Position numbers and translations under genes: made by a program
Shown: positions 1 to 7,026 of the stretch, in pieces
How positions within the stretch are numbered: position 1 is the first letter of the stretch
Layout of the letters: the number at the start of each line of letters is the position of its first letter
Origin: Candidatus Cloacimonadota bacterium
GTDB taxonomy: Bacteria; Cloacimonadota; Cloacimonadia; Cloacimonadales; Cloacimonadaceae
Reading direction: 5' to 3'
DNA: 14,036 bases
NCBI GenBank assembly: GCA_023228125.1
Contig: JALOBT010000056.1
Span: 1 to 14,036 of the forward strand
The notes under the pieces: model-generated
Databases searched by the model: none
What the model was told of the DNA's origin: nothing
What the model saw: the letters and a program-made list of their open reading frames with translations, nothing else

Positions 1-554
1 GGCTCTTTTACCAGAAAGACATCCGCACGGAAGGTAGCGGCAATATCGGCGCGACCAATGCCTTAAGAATCTTTGGCACCACAGTGGGCGTCACCGTGCT
101 AGTGCTGGATATGCTAAAAGGGGTAAGCGCAGTGCTTTTGGCGCGGCAGATCTTTGCTCAAACGAATCCTGCTTTGATCCCCATCTGCGGCCTTTTGGCC
201 ATCCTGGGGCACGTCTTCCCCATCTGGCTTGCCTTCAAAGGCGGCAAGGGAGTGGCGACGGCGGGAGGAGTATTTCTGGCTTTGGCACCCTGGAGCCTGC
301 TGATAGCCCTGGTCAGCTTTGTGCTGATAGTGGCAAAAACCCGCTATGTATCTCTGGGTTCGATCCTGGCGGCACTCATCTTTGGCTTTAGCATCGTAAT
401 AGCTCAGATCATGGGCGCACAGATCAATTGGGCTATGCTGGCTTTGGCCGCAATTGTGATCCTGATGATCATCATAAAACATAAACAAAACATCCAGCGC
501 CTGTGGCAAGGGCAGGAAAATAAAATTAGTTTTACCAAAAAAGGAAGGTCCTGA
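1..554 (+). CDS. plsY: Glycerol-3-phosphate acyltransferase PlsY (5' truncated by window edge)
   Basis: PlsY is an inner-membrane enzyme that transfers an acyl group from acyl-phosphate to sn-glycerol 3-phosphate, giving lysophosphatidic acid, the first step of phospholipid synthesis. The reading frame is open from base 3 and gives 183 residues; the family is usually near 200, so roughly 15-25 N-terminal residues lie outside the window. Family motifs visible: GSGNIGATNALR near the left edge, the phosphate-binding loop GGKGVATAGG around 240-270, and a basic C-terminus (KHKQNIQRLWQG) typical of the last cytoplasmic loop. Between them are several long hydrophobic segments. The stop TGA (552-554) overlaps the next gene's ATG by one base, which suggests translational coupling. 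The first internal ATG (84) lies after the conserved GSGN motif and cannot be the true start. Confidence 0.96.
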   Translation, partial: LFYQKDIRTEGSGNIGATNALRIFGTTVGVTVLVLDMLKGVSAVLLARQIFAQTNPALIPICGLLAILGHVFPIWLAFKGGKGVATAGGVFLALAPWSLLIALVSFVLIVAKTRYVSLGSILAALIFGFSIVIAQIMGAQINWAMLALAAIVILMIIIKHKQNIQRLWQGQENKISFTKKGRS

Positions 555-1930
555 TGTGCGGAATATTTGGTGTATTCGGTAACCCCAATGCGGCCAGACT
601 GAGCTCTTTGGGGCTATTCGCGATCCAGCATAGGGGGCAGGAAAGTTGTGGGATGGCGGTCTCAGATGGCAAGGTGATCCGTCTGCGCAAGAAGATGGGC
701 TTGATCAAAGAAGTTTTTACAGAATCAGAGCTGGACAAGCTGCCGGGGAGCATTGCCATCGGGCATGTGCGCTATCCCACCAAAGGCTCTGCCACGGAGT
801 TCAATACCCAGCCGCATTTGGTGGAGACTCTGGCCGGGCCTACCTATGCGCTGGCTTCGAATGGCGACATCGTAAATTACCACGCCATGCGACGCTTTTT
901 GGAAGAGCATAACGTTTATTTCAAAAGCGATAACGATGGTGAACTCTTGGTAAAATACATCGCCTATCAGGTGATGCGCCAGGGTGATGGCATCATCGAA
1001 GCGATCCGCCACATGATGCGGGATATCAAGGGTGCTTACTCCACGGTGCTCTGCACGCGGGACGCGCTATATATGTTCCGGGATCCACACAGCATCCGCC
1101 CCATGGTCTGGGGAAAAATGGCGGATGGAACTGTGGTGGTAGCCTCCGAAAGCTGCGCCCTGGATACTCTGGGCGCCACAGACCGGCAAGAAATCCCTCC
1201 CGCTGGCATCATCAAAGTGAGCGAGGAAGGCATCCGGGTGCTCGAAAACGATCCCGCTCTGTATCGCAGTGTGCCGAATCCACAGCATTGTATATTTGAA
1301 CAAATCTATTTCTCACGGCCGGATAGCTATCACTTTGGCGAGGAAGTATTTAGGGTGCGAGAAGCCCTGGGCGCTGCTCTGGCCAAGGCGGACGCAGGCC
1401 TGAAGGCGGACTATGTGGTGCCGGTGCCGGACTCTGCAAATTTCATCGGCCTGGGCTATAGCAATGAGGCCAAAATCCCCCTATCTTTGGGACTCATCCG
1501 CAATCACTATATCGGCCGCACCTTCATCAAACCGGAACAGACCATTCGTGATGAAAGCGTGCGCCAAAAGTTTAACCTGCTGCCGAACTTCTTCAAAGAC
1601 AAGAGTGTGGTGCTGATCGATGATAGCATCGTGCGCGGAACCACGATCCGGAAAATAGTGGAATTGATCAAACGCGCCGGGGTAAGAGAAGTGCATCTGC
1701 GCATCGGCAGTCCCCAGGTGAAATATAGCTGCTATTACGGCATTGATACCCCTTCCAAAGAGGAATTGATTGCCAATAGATTCGAACTGGAGCAGATTCG
1801 TCAGCGCACTGGCGTGGATAGCCTGAAATTCCTGGATATCAACGATCTGCGCAGTTGTGTGCAAAAGCCGGAAGATTACTGTTATGCCTGCTTCAATGGA
1901 GATTATCCCTTGGGCGTGGCTGGAGACTAA
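554..1930 (+). CDS. purF: Amidophosphoribosyltransferase (glutamine PRPP amidotransferase), Fe-S type
   Basis: PurF makes 5-phosphoribosylamine from PRPP and glutamine, the first committed step of de novo purine synthesis. The 458-residue product has an N-terminal class II glutaminase domain starting MCGIFGVFG. Cys2 becomes the N-terminal nucleophile once Met is removed; unlike the B. subtilis enzyme there is no propeptide to cleave. The phosphoribosyltransferase half carries the PRPP loop VVLIDDSIVRGTT (352-364). Cysteines at 246, 393, 443 and 446, in contexts matching the [4Fe-4S] ligands of the B. subtilis enzyme (including CYAC near the end), place it in the iron-sulfur, oxygen-sensitive subtype and not the cluster-free E. 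coli subtype. A purine-rich Shine-Dalgarno (541-548) precedes the ATG by 5 bases. No other pur gene is in the window. Confidence 0.98.
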   Translation: MCGIFGVFGNPNAARLSSLGLFAIQHRGQESCGMAVSDGKVIRLRKKMGLIKEVFTESELDKLPGSIAIGHVRYPTKGSATEFNTQPHLVETLAGPTYALASNGDIVNYHAMRRFLEEHNVYFKSDNDGELLVKYIAYQVMRQGDGIIEAIRHMMRDIKGAYSTVLCTRDALYMFRDPHSIRPMVWGKMADGTVVVASESCALDTLGATDRQEIPPAGIIKVSEEGIRVLENDPALYRSVPNPQHCIFEQIYFSRPDSYHFGEEVFRVREALGAALAKADAGLKADYVVPVPDSANFIGLGYSNEAKIPLSLGLIRNHYIGRTFIKPEQTIRDESVRQKFNLLPNFFKDKSVVLIDDSIVRGTTIRKIVELIKRAGVREVHLRIGSPQVKYSCYYGIDTPSKEELIANRFELEQIRQRTGVDSLKFLDINDLRSCVQKPEDYCYACFNGDYPLGVAGD

Positions 1931-1932
1931 AG

Positions 1933-2901
1933 GTGAAGGAACTTATCAAAAAGATCAGAGGGAAAAAGGCTATAGTCCTGGGCGACATGATGTTGGATAG
2001 CTATCAATGGGGCAAGGTGGAGCGCATCTCCCCCGAAGCGCCGGTGCCCATCATCGCCATCGAAAAGGAAGAATACCGCTTGGGTGGCGCCTCCAACGTA
2101 GCGCTCAACCTGGCTGCTTTGGGCGCCGTGGCCTATCCCATCGGTGTGGTGGGGAGCGGACCCAATGCCAGGATATTGCGCAAACTCTTTAAACAGCACA
2201 AATTGGATGTCAATGGATTGATCTCAGAAAAGGGACGGAAGACCACGATCAAAACCCGCATTCTGGCAGTAAATCAGCAGGTCGTGAGAATCGATATCGA
2301 GGATAGCTCCTGGATTTCGCGCGCTACTGAAGATGAAGTTTTAAGCAAAATCACAGCGCAGATCAAAACTGCTGATCTGATGATTATCGAGGACTATAAC
2401 AAAGGTTTGATGAGCGAAAGATTGATCGCTGAAACCCTGAAACTCTGCACAGCGCATAAGGTGCCTGTGGCGGTGGATCCCAAACAAAAGAACTTCTTCA
2501 GCTATCATGCCGTCGATATCTTCAAGCCGAATTATCTGGAGCTGCAAAACAATCTGGGGGTCAAATTTGACAGCGATGAGGACTTTTTTGCAGGAGCGGC
2601 AAAGAGCCTGGAGCTACTGAACTGCAAGTATTTGGTGGTGACTCATGGAGCCAAAGGCATGTATATCTTCAGCAAAGACTCCGCTGCGCTGCATCTGCCC
2701 ACCTTTGCGCGTGAAGTGTATGACGTCTCTGGAGCCGGAGATACGGTGATCAGTGCTTTGGCTTTGGCCTACAGCACGGGAGCCCAGCTCAAACAAGCGG
2801 CATCCTTTGCAAATCATGCTGCCGCCGTGGTTTGTGGCAAACTTGGCACGGCCACTGCCAATAGTCAGGAGATTTTAGCAAGCTATGAAGCTCACAGATA
2901 A
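1933..2901 (+). CDS. hldA: D-glycero-beta-D-manno-heptose-7-phosphate kinase (HldA/RfaE1)
   Basis: This is a PfkB/ribokinase-fold kinase that phosphorylates heptose 7-phosphate at C1 on the way to ADP-heptose, the precursor of the LPS inner core. The 322-residue product corresponds to the N-terminal half of E. coli HldE. Visible motifs are the substrate-binding RLGGASNVALNLAALG region (49-64) and the PfkB signature DVSGAGDTV (264-272), with catalytic Asp270 in GAGD. I chose the GTG at 1933: GGAG at 1922-1925 lies 7 bases upstream, and the product then begins VKELIKKIRGKKAIVLGD, as the family does. The frame is open back to an ATG at 1855, but that start would overlap purF by 76 bases and add 26 residues unlike the family. 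It overlaps hldC by 17 bases, so the two are probably coupled. Confidence 0.95.
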   Translation: MKELIKKIRGKKAIVLGDMMLDSYQWGKVERISPEAPVPIIAIEKEEYRLGGASNVALNLAALGAVAYPIGVVGSGPNARILRKLFKQHKLDVNGLISEKGRKTTIKTRILAVNQQVVRIDIEDSSWISRATEDEVLSKITAQIKTADLMIIEDYNKGLMSERLIAETLKLCTAHKVPVAVDPKQKNFFSYHAVDIFKPNYLELQNNLGVKFDSDEDFFAGAAKSLELLNCKYLVVTHGAKGMYIFSKDSAALHLPTFAREVYDVSGAGDTVISALALAYSTGAQLKQAASFANHAAAVVCGKLGTATANSQEILASYEAHR

Positions 2902-3361
2902 GATCGTTCCCAGCATCGAGATAGCAGATATCAGCGAAGATTTGCACTTGTCTGGCCAGCAGATCGTCTTTACAAACGGCTGTTTTGATATCATCCACGC
3001 CGGACATGTGGCCTATCTATCCCAGGCTAAGGCATTGGGAGACATTCTCGTAGTGGGGCTGAACAGCGATGCCTCGGTGAAGCGGCTCAAAGGGGACAGC
3101 CGTCCGATCAATACACAGCAAAACCGGGCCTTGGTGCTGGCGGCTTTTAGTTTTGTAGATTATGTGGTCATATTTGAACAAAATACGCCGCTTGCGCTAA
3201 TCAAAGAAGTAGAGCCGGACATCCTGGTGAAAGGTGGAGACTGGCAAGCCAGTGAGATCGTGGGTGCGGACTACGTAATGGCGCATGGCGGCAGAGTGCA
3301 ATCTTTAAGCTTTGTGGAAGGATTGTCCACTACAAGTATCATAGAGAAACTCAAGGACTAA
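2885..3361 (+). CDS. hldC: D-glycero-beta-D-manno-heptose 1-phosphate adenylyltransferase (HldC/RfaE2)
   Basis: This nucleotidyltransferase adds AMP from ATP to heptose 1-phosphate, yielding ADP-D-glycero-D-manno-heptose. The 158 residues match the C-terminal half of E. coli HldE. Visible motifs are the cytidylyltransferase-like nucleotide-binding segment FTNGCFDIIHAGH, with HxGH at 38-41, the KGGDW segment (116-120), and the C-terminal STTSIIEK (148-155) corresponding to the family's second nucleotide-contacting motif. Kinase and adenylyltransferase are separate but overlapping genes here, the split arrangement known in many non-enteric bacteria. Neither gmhA (isomerase) nor gmhB (phosphatase), needed to complete the pathway, is in the window. 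Confidence 0.95.
   Translation: MKLTDKIVPSIEIADISEDLHLSGQQIVFTNGCFDIIHAGHVAYLSQAKALGDILVVGLNSDASVKRLKGDSRPINTQQNRALVLAAFSFVDYVVIFEQNTPLALIKEVEPDILVKGGDWQASEIVGADYVMAHGGRVQSLSFVEGLSTTSIIEKLKD
3353..3357 (+). promoter_or_regulatory. Ribosome binding site supporting the GTG start of the rseC-like gene
   Basis: AAGGA lies 6 bases before the GTG at 3364, inside the last codons of hldC. This is what favours the long form of the downstream protein over the internal ATG at 3451, which has only a weak GGGG in front of it. Confidence 0.5.
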
Positions 3362-3363
3362 CT

Positions 3364-3861
3364 GTGTTAGACGAAGAGATTCAAGAAGATACTTCCGCAG
3401 ATACTTCCGCAGATACCTCCGCAGGAACGGCGTCCTGCGCTACGGGGATTATGCCAGATGAAGAGATTCAGGATAAAGGGATGGTGACAGCTTTTGCCAA
3501 TGGCGTTGCCAGCGTGGAAATCGTGCGCGGCGGAGGCTGCGAAAGCTGTAGCCTGCATGGTATCTGCTTTTCCCAGAACACTCCCGCAGTGTTTCAGATC
3601 CCCACCGGACTTCCCCTGCAAGTGGGCGATGAAGTAGAGCTGAGCGTCTCTGCAGAAGGCCGGGTGTTGGCCAGCCTTTTGATCTTTGGCCTGCCCGTGG
3701 TATTTCTGATGCTGGGTTTTCTGATCGCAAACCGGTTTCTGGCGGAATTGCCAAGCATAATCCTTGCTTTTTTGGCAATGGGGCTTAGCTTTTTTGTTAT
3801 CAGATTGTTTGATAAGCACTGGGAACAGAGATTCCAAATTGAGATTGTGAGGAAATTGTGA
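3364..3861 (+). CDS. rseC: RseC/MucC-family membrane protein with unusual N-terminal extension
   Basis: RseC-family proteins are small inner-membrane proteins linked in E. coli to the SoxR-reducing Rsx system and to sigma-E regulation; the exact role here is unknown. The product is 165 residues from the GTG. The family core starts near residue 38 (KGMVTAFANGVASVEIVR). Next come the cysteine cluster C59-x2-C62-x5-C68, then two predicted transmembrane helices (about 103-125 and 129-147) and a short basic tail. Residues 1-29 are not family-like: they hold three copies of Asp-Thr-Ser-Ala encoded by 12-bp repeats, and the stretch DEEIQ occurs at both 3-7 and 32-36. The protein could instead start at the ATG at 3451. 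The stop overlaps folB's start by 4 bases (GTGA). No rnf/rsx genes are nearby. Confidence 0.8.
   Translation: MLDEEIQEDTSADTSADTSAGTASCATGIMPDEEIQDKGMVTAFANGVASVEIVRGGGCESCSLHGICFSQNTPAVFQIPTGLPLQVGDEVELSVSAEGRVLASLLIFGLPVVFLMLGFLIANRFLAELPSIILAFLAMGLSFFVIRLFDKHWEQRFQIEIVRKL
3388..3423 (+). repeat. Three tandem 12-bp repeats in the 5' end of the rseC-like gene
   Basis: GATACTTCCGCA occurs twice in perfect tandem (3388-3399, 3400-3411), followed by a third copy with one C for T (3412-3423). The unit length is a multiple of three, so copy-number change would add or remove Asp-Thr-Ser-Ala blocks without breaking the frame. Confidence 0.95.
3420..3439. repeat. Small palindrome next to the 12-bp repeats
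   Basis: Arms CGCAGGA (3420-3426) and TCCTGCG (3433-3439) are perfect inverted repeats around a 6-base centre, ACGGCG. The palindrome sits between the 12-mers and the second DEEIQ-encoding copy. It looks like a small REP-type palindrome inserted in frame, although that origin is inferred. Confidence 0.6.
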
Positions 3862-4217
3862 AGATTAGCATAAATGAGATGGTATTCTATGGATTTCACG
3901 GAGTTCATGTGGAAGAGCGCAGCCTGGGACAGCGTTTTGTGGTATCGGCCACCCTTTATACGGATGATGCGCTGGACGGCAAAATTCAGAGCCTGGAGGA
4001 CACCGTGGATTACACCAAGGTCTATGCCGTGATCCGCGAGATCATGGAAAGCCAGCAATTTCAGCTCTTGGAGAGTTGCGCCAATACCATTGCCGATAAA
4101 CTGATTGAGGATTTTGCCCTGCTTACAAAGCTAAAGATATGCATCCAAAAACCTTCCGTGCCCATACAGGGCAGCCTGAAAAGTGTGGAAGTAGAGATAT
4201 GCAGGCACCGAAACTGA
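3858..4217 (+). CDS. folB: Dihydroneopterin aldolase
   Basis: FolB cleaves 7,8-dihydroneopterin to 6-hydroxymethyl-7,8-dihydropterin and glycolaldehyde in folate synthesis. The 119 residues match the family length. Visible signatures are the N-terminal YGFHGVHVEERSLGQRF (11-27), the substrate-pocket VDYTKVY (50-56), the LLESCANTIADKL helix (70-82) whose Glu72 should bind the pterin, and the catalytic lysine Lys98 in IQKPSVPI. The start is GTG at 3858, overlapping the upstream TGA and preceded by TGAGGA (3848-3853). The next gene, folK, uses the product, so the two consecutive folate steps are encoded by overlapping genes (19 bases). Confidence 0.96.
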   Translation: MKISINEMVFYGFHGVHVEERSLGQRFVVSATLYTDDALDGKIQSLEDTVDYTKVYAVIREIMESQQFQLLESCANTIADKLIEDFALLTKLKICIQKPSVPIQGSLKSVEVEICRHRN

Positions 4218-4690
4218 TCTACTATCTGCTTCTGGGCTCGAATATGAACGATCCCGCCGGGCAGCTAAAGCTTGCCTTGCAGCATATTGCCGCGCTGCCG
4301 GAGCTTCAAGTCTTAAAGATATCCAGTCTGCAGCGCACCAAGCCCTATGGCAAGACCGATCAGGATGATTTTTTCAACCAGGTGCTGAAGCTACAAAGCC
4401 CCCTGGCTCCTGAAGATATGCTGAGCACCTTGCTGAATATCGAAAAGCAGATGGGACGCCAGCGCGGGCAAAAGTGGGGGCCGCGCATTATTGATCTTGA
4501 CATACTTTTGATCCAGGATATGATGATAGAAACCGAAAAGCTGATTGTGCCGCATTACGATCTGCACAACAGACTTTTTGTTTTGGAACTTTTAACTGAA
4601 ATCGCACCAGATGCGATGCATCCCAAACTAAATAAAACGATATCTGAGCTAAGACAAGAGCTGATGAGCTCAGCCGGAGGAAATACATGA
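4199..4690 (+). CDS. folK: 2-amino-4-hydroxy-6-hydroxymethyldihydropteridine pyrophosphokinase (HPPK)
   Basis: FolK transfers pyrophosphate from ATP to 6-hydroxymethyl-7,8-dihydropterin, the step following FolB. With the ATG at 4199 the product is 163 residues, the usual HPPK length. It has YLLLGSNMNDP at the N-terminus (9-19), the family signature GPRIIDLDIL (94-103) whose two aspartates bind magnesium, and VPHYDLHNRLFVLELLTEIAPD toward the C-terminus (positions 117-138). GGAAG at 4187-4191 is 7 bases upstream of this ATG. The frame is open to an ATG at 4139, but those 20 extra residues are just folB read in another frame. The stop overlaps the following ATG by 4 bases (ATGA). Confidence 0.95.
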   Translation: MQAPKLIYYLLLGSNMNDPAGQLKLALQHIAALPELQVLKISSLQRTKPYGKTDQDDFFNQVLKLQSPLAPEDMLSTLLNIEKQMGRQRGQKWGPRIIDLDILLIQDMMIETEKLIVPHYDLHNRLFVLELLTEIAPDAMHPKLNKTISELRQELMSSAGGNT

Positions 4691-5715
4691 AGCCACTTGC
4701 AGCGATAGTGCTGGCAGCCGGAAAAGGCACCCGCATGAAATCAGAACGCGCCAAAGTAACCTTCCCGCTTGCGGATAAAGCAATGGTCCAACGTGTGGTA
4801 GATACCGCCCTGGAGCTGGATTGCACCAAAATAGCCGTGGTGGTGGGCTGGAAAAAAGACACCGTGATCGCCGCACTGAACTATAATGAGAGACTGAGCT
4901 TTGTGGAGCAAACTGAACAACTGGGAACCGGACACGCCGTGCAAATGGCAATGCCGGCTCTAAAAGATTTTAGCGGAGACATCCTGATCCTCTGTGGTGA
5001 TGTGCCTCTGCTCTTTAGCGAGACTGTGCGAGCGCTCTATGCCAGGCATCAGAGCTCCGGCGCCGCAGTTACCGTCCTCACCGCCATCTTGGAAGATGCA
5101 GGAAAATATGGCCGGATGCTGCGCGATGAAAAAGGCCAGATCAAAGGCATCGTGGAATACAAAGATGCCAGCGAAAAGCAGCGCAAAATCCAGGAATGGA
5201 ATACCGGAATCTATTGCTATCAAGCCGATAAGCTGTTCCAAGCCCTGGCCAGGATGACGAACGACAACGAGCAAAAGGAATACTATCTTACCGATACCCT
5301 GTCCATTTTGTATCAAGAAGGTGAGAAAGTGGAAAACCTGATCCTGGAAGACCTGATGGAAGTATCCGGGGTAAATTCCCAGGAGCAGCTCGCCGAATTG
5401 GAAAACATCTACGTGGATAAAACCCGCAAAAAATGGCTCAATAGCGGGGTTATGATGCACAATCCTGCCACCATCTACATCGCTGATGATGTCGAGATCT
5501 CTGCCGATGTGGAGATCGGCCAGGGCTGTGTGCTGAAGGGTAAGACCACCATCGGTAGCGGCGTGGTGCTGGGGCCTGCTTGCTATCTCGAGAATGCGGT
5601 GATCTCCAAGAATTGCACTCTCTTGGGACACAACCTCGTAGTGGATAGCTTGATCAAAGATTACCAGACCCTGGACTACGGCTCCAGGAAAATCAAAGAA
5701 CAAGGTCATGAGTAA
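4687..5715 (+). CDS. GlmU-like UDP-N-acetylglucosamine pyrophosphorylase with truncated C-terminal domain
   Basis: The N-terminal part is a clear GlmU uridylyltransferase, which forms UDP-GlcNAc from UTP and GlcNAc-1-phosphate for peptidoglycan and LPS. It has LAAGKGTRM (9-17), the UTP-contacting EQLGTGHA (77-84), CGDVPLL with Asp105, WNTGIY (171-176), and GVNSQEQLAELE with Asn230, the counterpart of E. coli Asn227 that binds Mg with Asp105. From about 262 there are left-handed beta-helix hexapeptides (VEIGQGCVLKG, TTIGSGVVLGP), but the protein stops at 342 instead of about 455. The distal coils that hold the acetyltransferase active site in E. coli GlmU are absent, so it is probably monofunctional. 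The reading frame is intact and ends in a normal stop overlapped by the next gene, so I do not see a frameshift. GGAGG (4676-4680) precedes the ATG by 6 bases. Confidence 0.88.
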   Translation: MKPLAAIVLAAGKGTRMKSERAKVTFPLADKAMVQRVVDTALELDCTKIAVVVGWKKDTVIAALNYNERLSFVEQTEQLGTGHAVQMAMPALKDFSGDILILCGDVPLLFSETVRALYARHQSSGAAVTVLTAILEDAGKYGRMLRDEKGQIKGIVEYKDASEKQRKIQEWNTGIYCYQADKLFQALARMTNDNEQKEYYLTDTLSILYQEGEKVENLILEDLMEVSGVNSQEQLAELENIYVDKTRKKWLNSGVMMHNPATIYIADDVEISADVEIGQGCVLKGKTTIGSGVVLGPACYLENAVISKNCTLLGHNLVVDSLIKDYQTLDYGSRKIKEQGHE

Positions 5716-6211
5716 AAAATACCTGTATTCCCCCTGGCGCATAGACTATATTATGGGTGAAAAGCCCGATGATTGCGTGATGTGCCGTGCCCGCGACCAT
5801 GAGCATGACGAGGATAATCTCATCTTATATAGAGGCAAAGCCTGCTACATCATGCTGAACCGCTATCCTTACAACAACGGCCATCTGATGATCGTGCCCT
5901 ATGCTCACGAAAGCAAAATCGCTGATCTAACCCCTGAAACCTGGCAGGAAGCTTGTGAGCTGATCCGGGTGTGCGAGCGCACTTATCACCAGGCTTACCG
6001 TTGTGAAGGCATAAATATCGGAATCAACCTGGGCTCTGCCGCAGGAGCCGGAATTGCCGAACATCTGCATATCCATATGGTGCCACGCTGGAATGGAGAC
6101 AGCAATTTCATGAGCGTGGTGGGCGGAGAAAGAGTGATCCCAGAGGCCTTCGAATCCAGCTATAAGAGACTAAGACAAGAGATTTTGAGGCAGATTTCCC
6201 GCGATGAATGA
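5708..6211 (+). CDS. HIT-family protein (diadenosine polyphosphate hydrolase/phosphorylase type)
   Basis: HIT proteins act on nucleoside 5'-phosphate linkages. This subtype resembles bacterial Ap4A phosphorylase/hydrolase enzymes that clear diadenosine polyphosphates, but the substrate cannot be settled from sequence. The 167 residues include an N-terminal SPWRIDYI segment, a CxxC pair (Cys23, Cys26) likely to bind zinc, NRYPYNNGHLMIVPY (51-65), and the histidine triad HLHIHMVPRW, with His119, His121 and His123 (nucleophile expected at His121). WNGDSNFM follows, as is usual in the Ap4A subgroup. The gene overlaps its upstream and downstream neighbours by 8 bases each; the upstream Shine-Dalgarno is weak, so translation probably relies on coupling. 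Confidence 0.92.
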   Translation: MSKKYLYSPWRIDYIMGEKPDDCVMCRARDHEHDEDNLILYRGKACYIMLNRYPYNNGHLMIVPYAHESKIADLTPETWQEACELIRVCERTYHQAYRCEGINIGINLGSAAGAGIAEHLHIHMVPRWNGDSNFMSVVGGERVIPEAFESSYKRLRQEILRQISRDE

Positions 6212-6659
6212 ACAGTTAGATTTGACAACAAAGCCACCTGCTAAAAAGTGGTCTTCAAAAGCATGGTTGATCTACGCCGCTTTAGCACTTGCGCTTGTTC
6301 TGATCTTGGTTTTCGCCGTTTTTCGCAAAGGTGAAGACACAATCGACGACTATGCCTATGGTGAAGATCAACTGCCGGCGATCAAGGTGATTGTGTTAAA
6401 TGGCTGCGGTTATGATCAATTGGCCTCAGATTTTGCCGCTGCTCTAAAGCACAAGAATATCGATGTGATCAGCATGGGAAATACCCCCAGGCCCATCTAC
6501 GATAAGTCTATTATTGTGATGCGGAAAGGGGACAAACATGACCTGCTGAGATTACAGAAAATGACTGGTATCCAGCGTTGGACGAGTGCGCTGAATGAAT
6601 ATCACAGCGCGGATTTTGATATCATCGTCGGACGTGATTTTGAACAATTTACGAAGTAA
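6204..6659 (+). CDS. Single-pass membrane protein with a LytR_C domain
   Basis: The 151-residue product has a short basic cytoplasmic N-terminus, one transmembrane helix (about 20-40) and an extracytoplasmic domain starting near 58. That domain fits the LytR_C family: IKVIVLNGCGYDQLASDFAAAL (60-81), then a central DKSIIVMRKGDK and a terminal FDIIVGRDFEQF. LytR_C usually sits at the C-terminus of LytR-CpsA-Psr cell-wall ligases; here the LCP catalytic domain is absent and only the small domain, of unknown biochemical role, is anchored in the membrane. The neighbour downstream is rsfS, and an LCP/LytR gene next to rsfS is a known arrangement in other phyla, which supports the assignment. No enzymatic function can be claimed. 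Confidence 0.8.
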   Translation: MNEQLDLTTKPPAKKWSSKAWLIYAALALALVLILVFAVFRKGEDTIDDYAYGEDQLPAIKVIVLNGCGYDQLASDFAAALKHKNIDVISMGNTPRPIYDKSIIVMRKGDKHDLLRLQKMTGIQRWTSALNEYHSADFDIIVGRDFEQFTK

Positions 6660-6660
6660 A

Positions 6661-7026
6661 ATGGAGGAGATATTGCAGGACAATATCAAGCTTGAAGCTA
6701 TCCTGGAGTGGCTATCCGACAAGAAAGCCGAGAATGTGCGCGTCTATGAGGTGCAAGGCAAAACCGATTACACAGATGTAATCGTGGTTTGTGAAGGCAG
6801 TGCTGATCTGCATAACAAGGCTATCGCCAGCTATCTGGTAGATATGGCCAAAGAGAATCATCTCAAAGTTCTCAGCAAAGAAGGTGTGGAATCCGGACAG
6901 TGGATTTTGATCGATATCGGTGATATCGTGGTGCATATATTCCTGCCGCAGACCCGTGATTACTACAAAATAGATGAGCTTTTTGAAAAAGTGAAAAACC
7001 GTGATCCCAATGAGGAAATTCAATGA
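6661..7026 (+). CDS. rsfS: Ribosome silencing factor RsfS (Iojap family)
   Basis: RsfS binds ribosomal protein uL14 (L14) on the 50S subunit and blocks subunit joining when nutrients are scarce. The product is 121 residues from the ATG at 6661, close to the usual 105-120. Typical blocks are KAENVRVYEVQGKTDYTDV, VVCEGSADLHNKAIASYLVD, GVESGQWILIDIGDIVVHIF and the C-terminal TRDYYKIDELF. The start is uncertain. ATG 6661 has only a weak Shine-Dalgarno, while an in-frame TTG at 6673 has a strong GGAGG 5 bases ahead and would shorten the protein by 4 residues. The frame is open to an ATG at 6595, but that lies within the lytR_C gene and adds nothing family-like. The stop overlaps the argS start by 4 bases (ATGA). 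Confidence 0.94.
   Translation: MEEILQDNIKLEAILEWLSDKKAENVRVYEVQGKTDYTDVIVVCEGSADLHNKAIASYLVDMAKENHLKVLSKEGVESGQWILIDIGDIVVHIFLPQTRDYYKIDELFEKVKNRDPNEEIQ
6663..6667 (+). promoter_or_regulatory. Candidate ribosome binding site for an alternative TTG start of rsfS
   Basis: GGAGG begins at the G of the ATG at 6661 and ends 5 bases before the in-frame TTG at 6673. It is the strongest Shine-Dalgarno near this junction, so the TTG may be the real start. Confidence 0.45.

Noticed and set aside
1855..1932. Upstream ATG start for hldA
   Set aside because: It would lie inside purF and add 26 residues foreign to the family; the GTG at 1933 has a good ribosome binding site.
4139..4198. Upstream ATG start for folK
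   Set aside because: The extra 20 residues come from the conserved 3' end of folB in another frame; ATG 4199 has GGAAG at a proper distance and begins next to the conserved LLLGSN motif.
4960..5742. Minus-strand open frame of about 260 codons opposite the glmU-like gene
   Set aside because: It is a codon-bias shadow; no motif is recognised and it runs fully across a well-supported gene.
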